DNA from: an uncultured Oscillospiraceae bacterium
GTDB taxonomy: Bacteria > Bacillota > Clostridia > Oscillospirales > Oscillospiraceae
Length of the DNA: 39,419 nt
Assembly: GCA_934597585.1 (NCBI GenBank)
Contig: CAKTSA010000012.1
Location: 1-39,419 of the forward strand
Reading direction: 5' to 3'
Within the stretch, counting starts at the first letter, position 1; every line of letters starts with the position of its first letter. Below, one piece after another: positions 39,381-39,419 of this stretch. Under the pieces are notes generated by a model. That model ran no database searches. It was given only the letters and a program-made list of their open reading frames with translations, and was not told the DNA's origin. The translations under genes and the position numbers were made by a program.

Positions 39381-39389
39381 TGCTATAAT
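39381..39389 (+). promoter_or_regulatory. Extended -10 promoter of the last, partial gene
   Basis: TGCTATAAT is a perfect extended -10 with no good -35. Imperfect arms (CCCCtGTTTC, 39371-39380; GAAACGGGG, 39394-39402) flank it. Confidence 0.6.
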
Positions 39390-39410
39390 AGAAGAAACGG
39401 GGGTGTTTAC

Positions 39411-39419
39411 ATGGAAGGT
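39411..39419 (+). CDS. Start of a gene cut by the window edge
   Basis: ATGGAAGGT begins 21 nt after an extended -10 promoter, with a G-rich stretch upstream. Only three codons (M-E-G) are visible, so nothing can be said of its product. Confidence 0.4.

Noticed and set aside
1..39419. CRISPR arrays, tRNA genes, insertion sequences or prophage genes
   Set aside because: No regularly spaced repeat array, tRNA-like cloverleaf, transposase, integrase or phage structural motif was seen on either strand.

Overview
The window is about 39.4 kb of high-GC chromosome from a spore-forming, low-GC-lineage (Firmicutes/Bacillota) anaerobe. Consensus sigma-A promoters with 17-nt spacers, AGGAGG ribosome sites, a glycine riboswitch, a T-box, sigG, spoIVA, spoVM and a SipL-type protein all point to Clostridia. 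The high GC content, the clostridial-type pyrophosphate-dependent phosphofructokinase, a dockerin protein and a bile-salt-hydrolase-family enzyme fit a gut Oscillospiraceae/Ruminococcaceae member; the exact genus cannot be fixed from sequence reading alone. No rRNA, tRNA, CRISPR array, transposase, integrase or phage gene was seen. The window reads as core chromosome with some accessory genes.

Layout. 1-3.9 kb: a PadR regulator with three tandem DUF2812 membrane proteins on the minus strand, and a promoter wrapped in two operators. 3.9-5.6 kb: a single-aptamer glycine riboswitch with a terminator, upstream of an AgcS sodium:amino-acid symporter. 5.6-8 kb: an MBL-fold hydrolase, a short-chain dehydrogenase and a GNAT. 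8.1-10.8 kb: a MoxR-like AAA ATPase and VWA protein pair. 10.8-14.8 kb: an amidohydrolase, a DUF1858 protein, then trmK, a short Nif3-family gene and yebC. 14.8-16.2 kb: GNAT, TfoX-N and GNAT on the minus strand. 16.3-18.3 kb: asnB behind an unusually layered leader (5' attenuator, then an Asn T-box). 18.4-26.6 kb: a TetR regulator, two paralogous lipoproteins, a DUF2442 protein, a MalT-like LuxR regulator, a secreted transglutaminase-fold/dockerin protein whose expected catalytic Cys is Ser, and a rhomboid protease. 26.6-31.3 kb: an EEP-family phosphatase/nuclease, sigG divergent from a YlmC/YmxH gene, rpsB, tsf and a 64-aa membrane protein. 31.4-36 kb: a spore-envelope cluster. 36-39.4 kb: coaX, PPi-PFK, class II aldolase, and the start of another gene.

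The most interesting part is 27.9-36 kb. A 24-codon gene at 31596-31670 encodes a clear SpoVM homologue. It is followed by a SipL-like DUF3794+LysM protein and by SpoIVA, so the three parts of the spore-coat basement layer lie together. An Ntn hydrolase of the choloylglycine hydrolase/penicillin V acylase family sits between sipL and spoIVA on the opposite strand. Sequences resembling sigma-E promoters precede ymxH, the spoVM pair, sipL, spoIVA and the Ntn hydrolase, and a sigma-F-like sequence precedes sigG. These promoter matches were made by eye and need testing.

RNA-level control is dense elsewhere. The glycine riboswitch appears wired as an OFF switch. The asnB leader has an intrinsic terminator between promoter and T-box, and its T-box has an AAC specifier but no visible terminator of its own, which suggests control of ribosome-site access.
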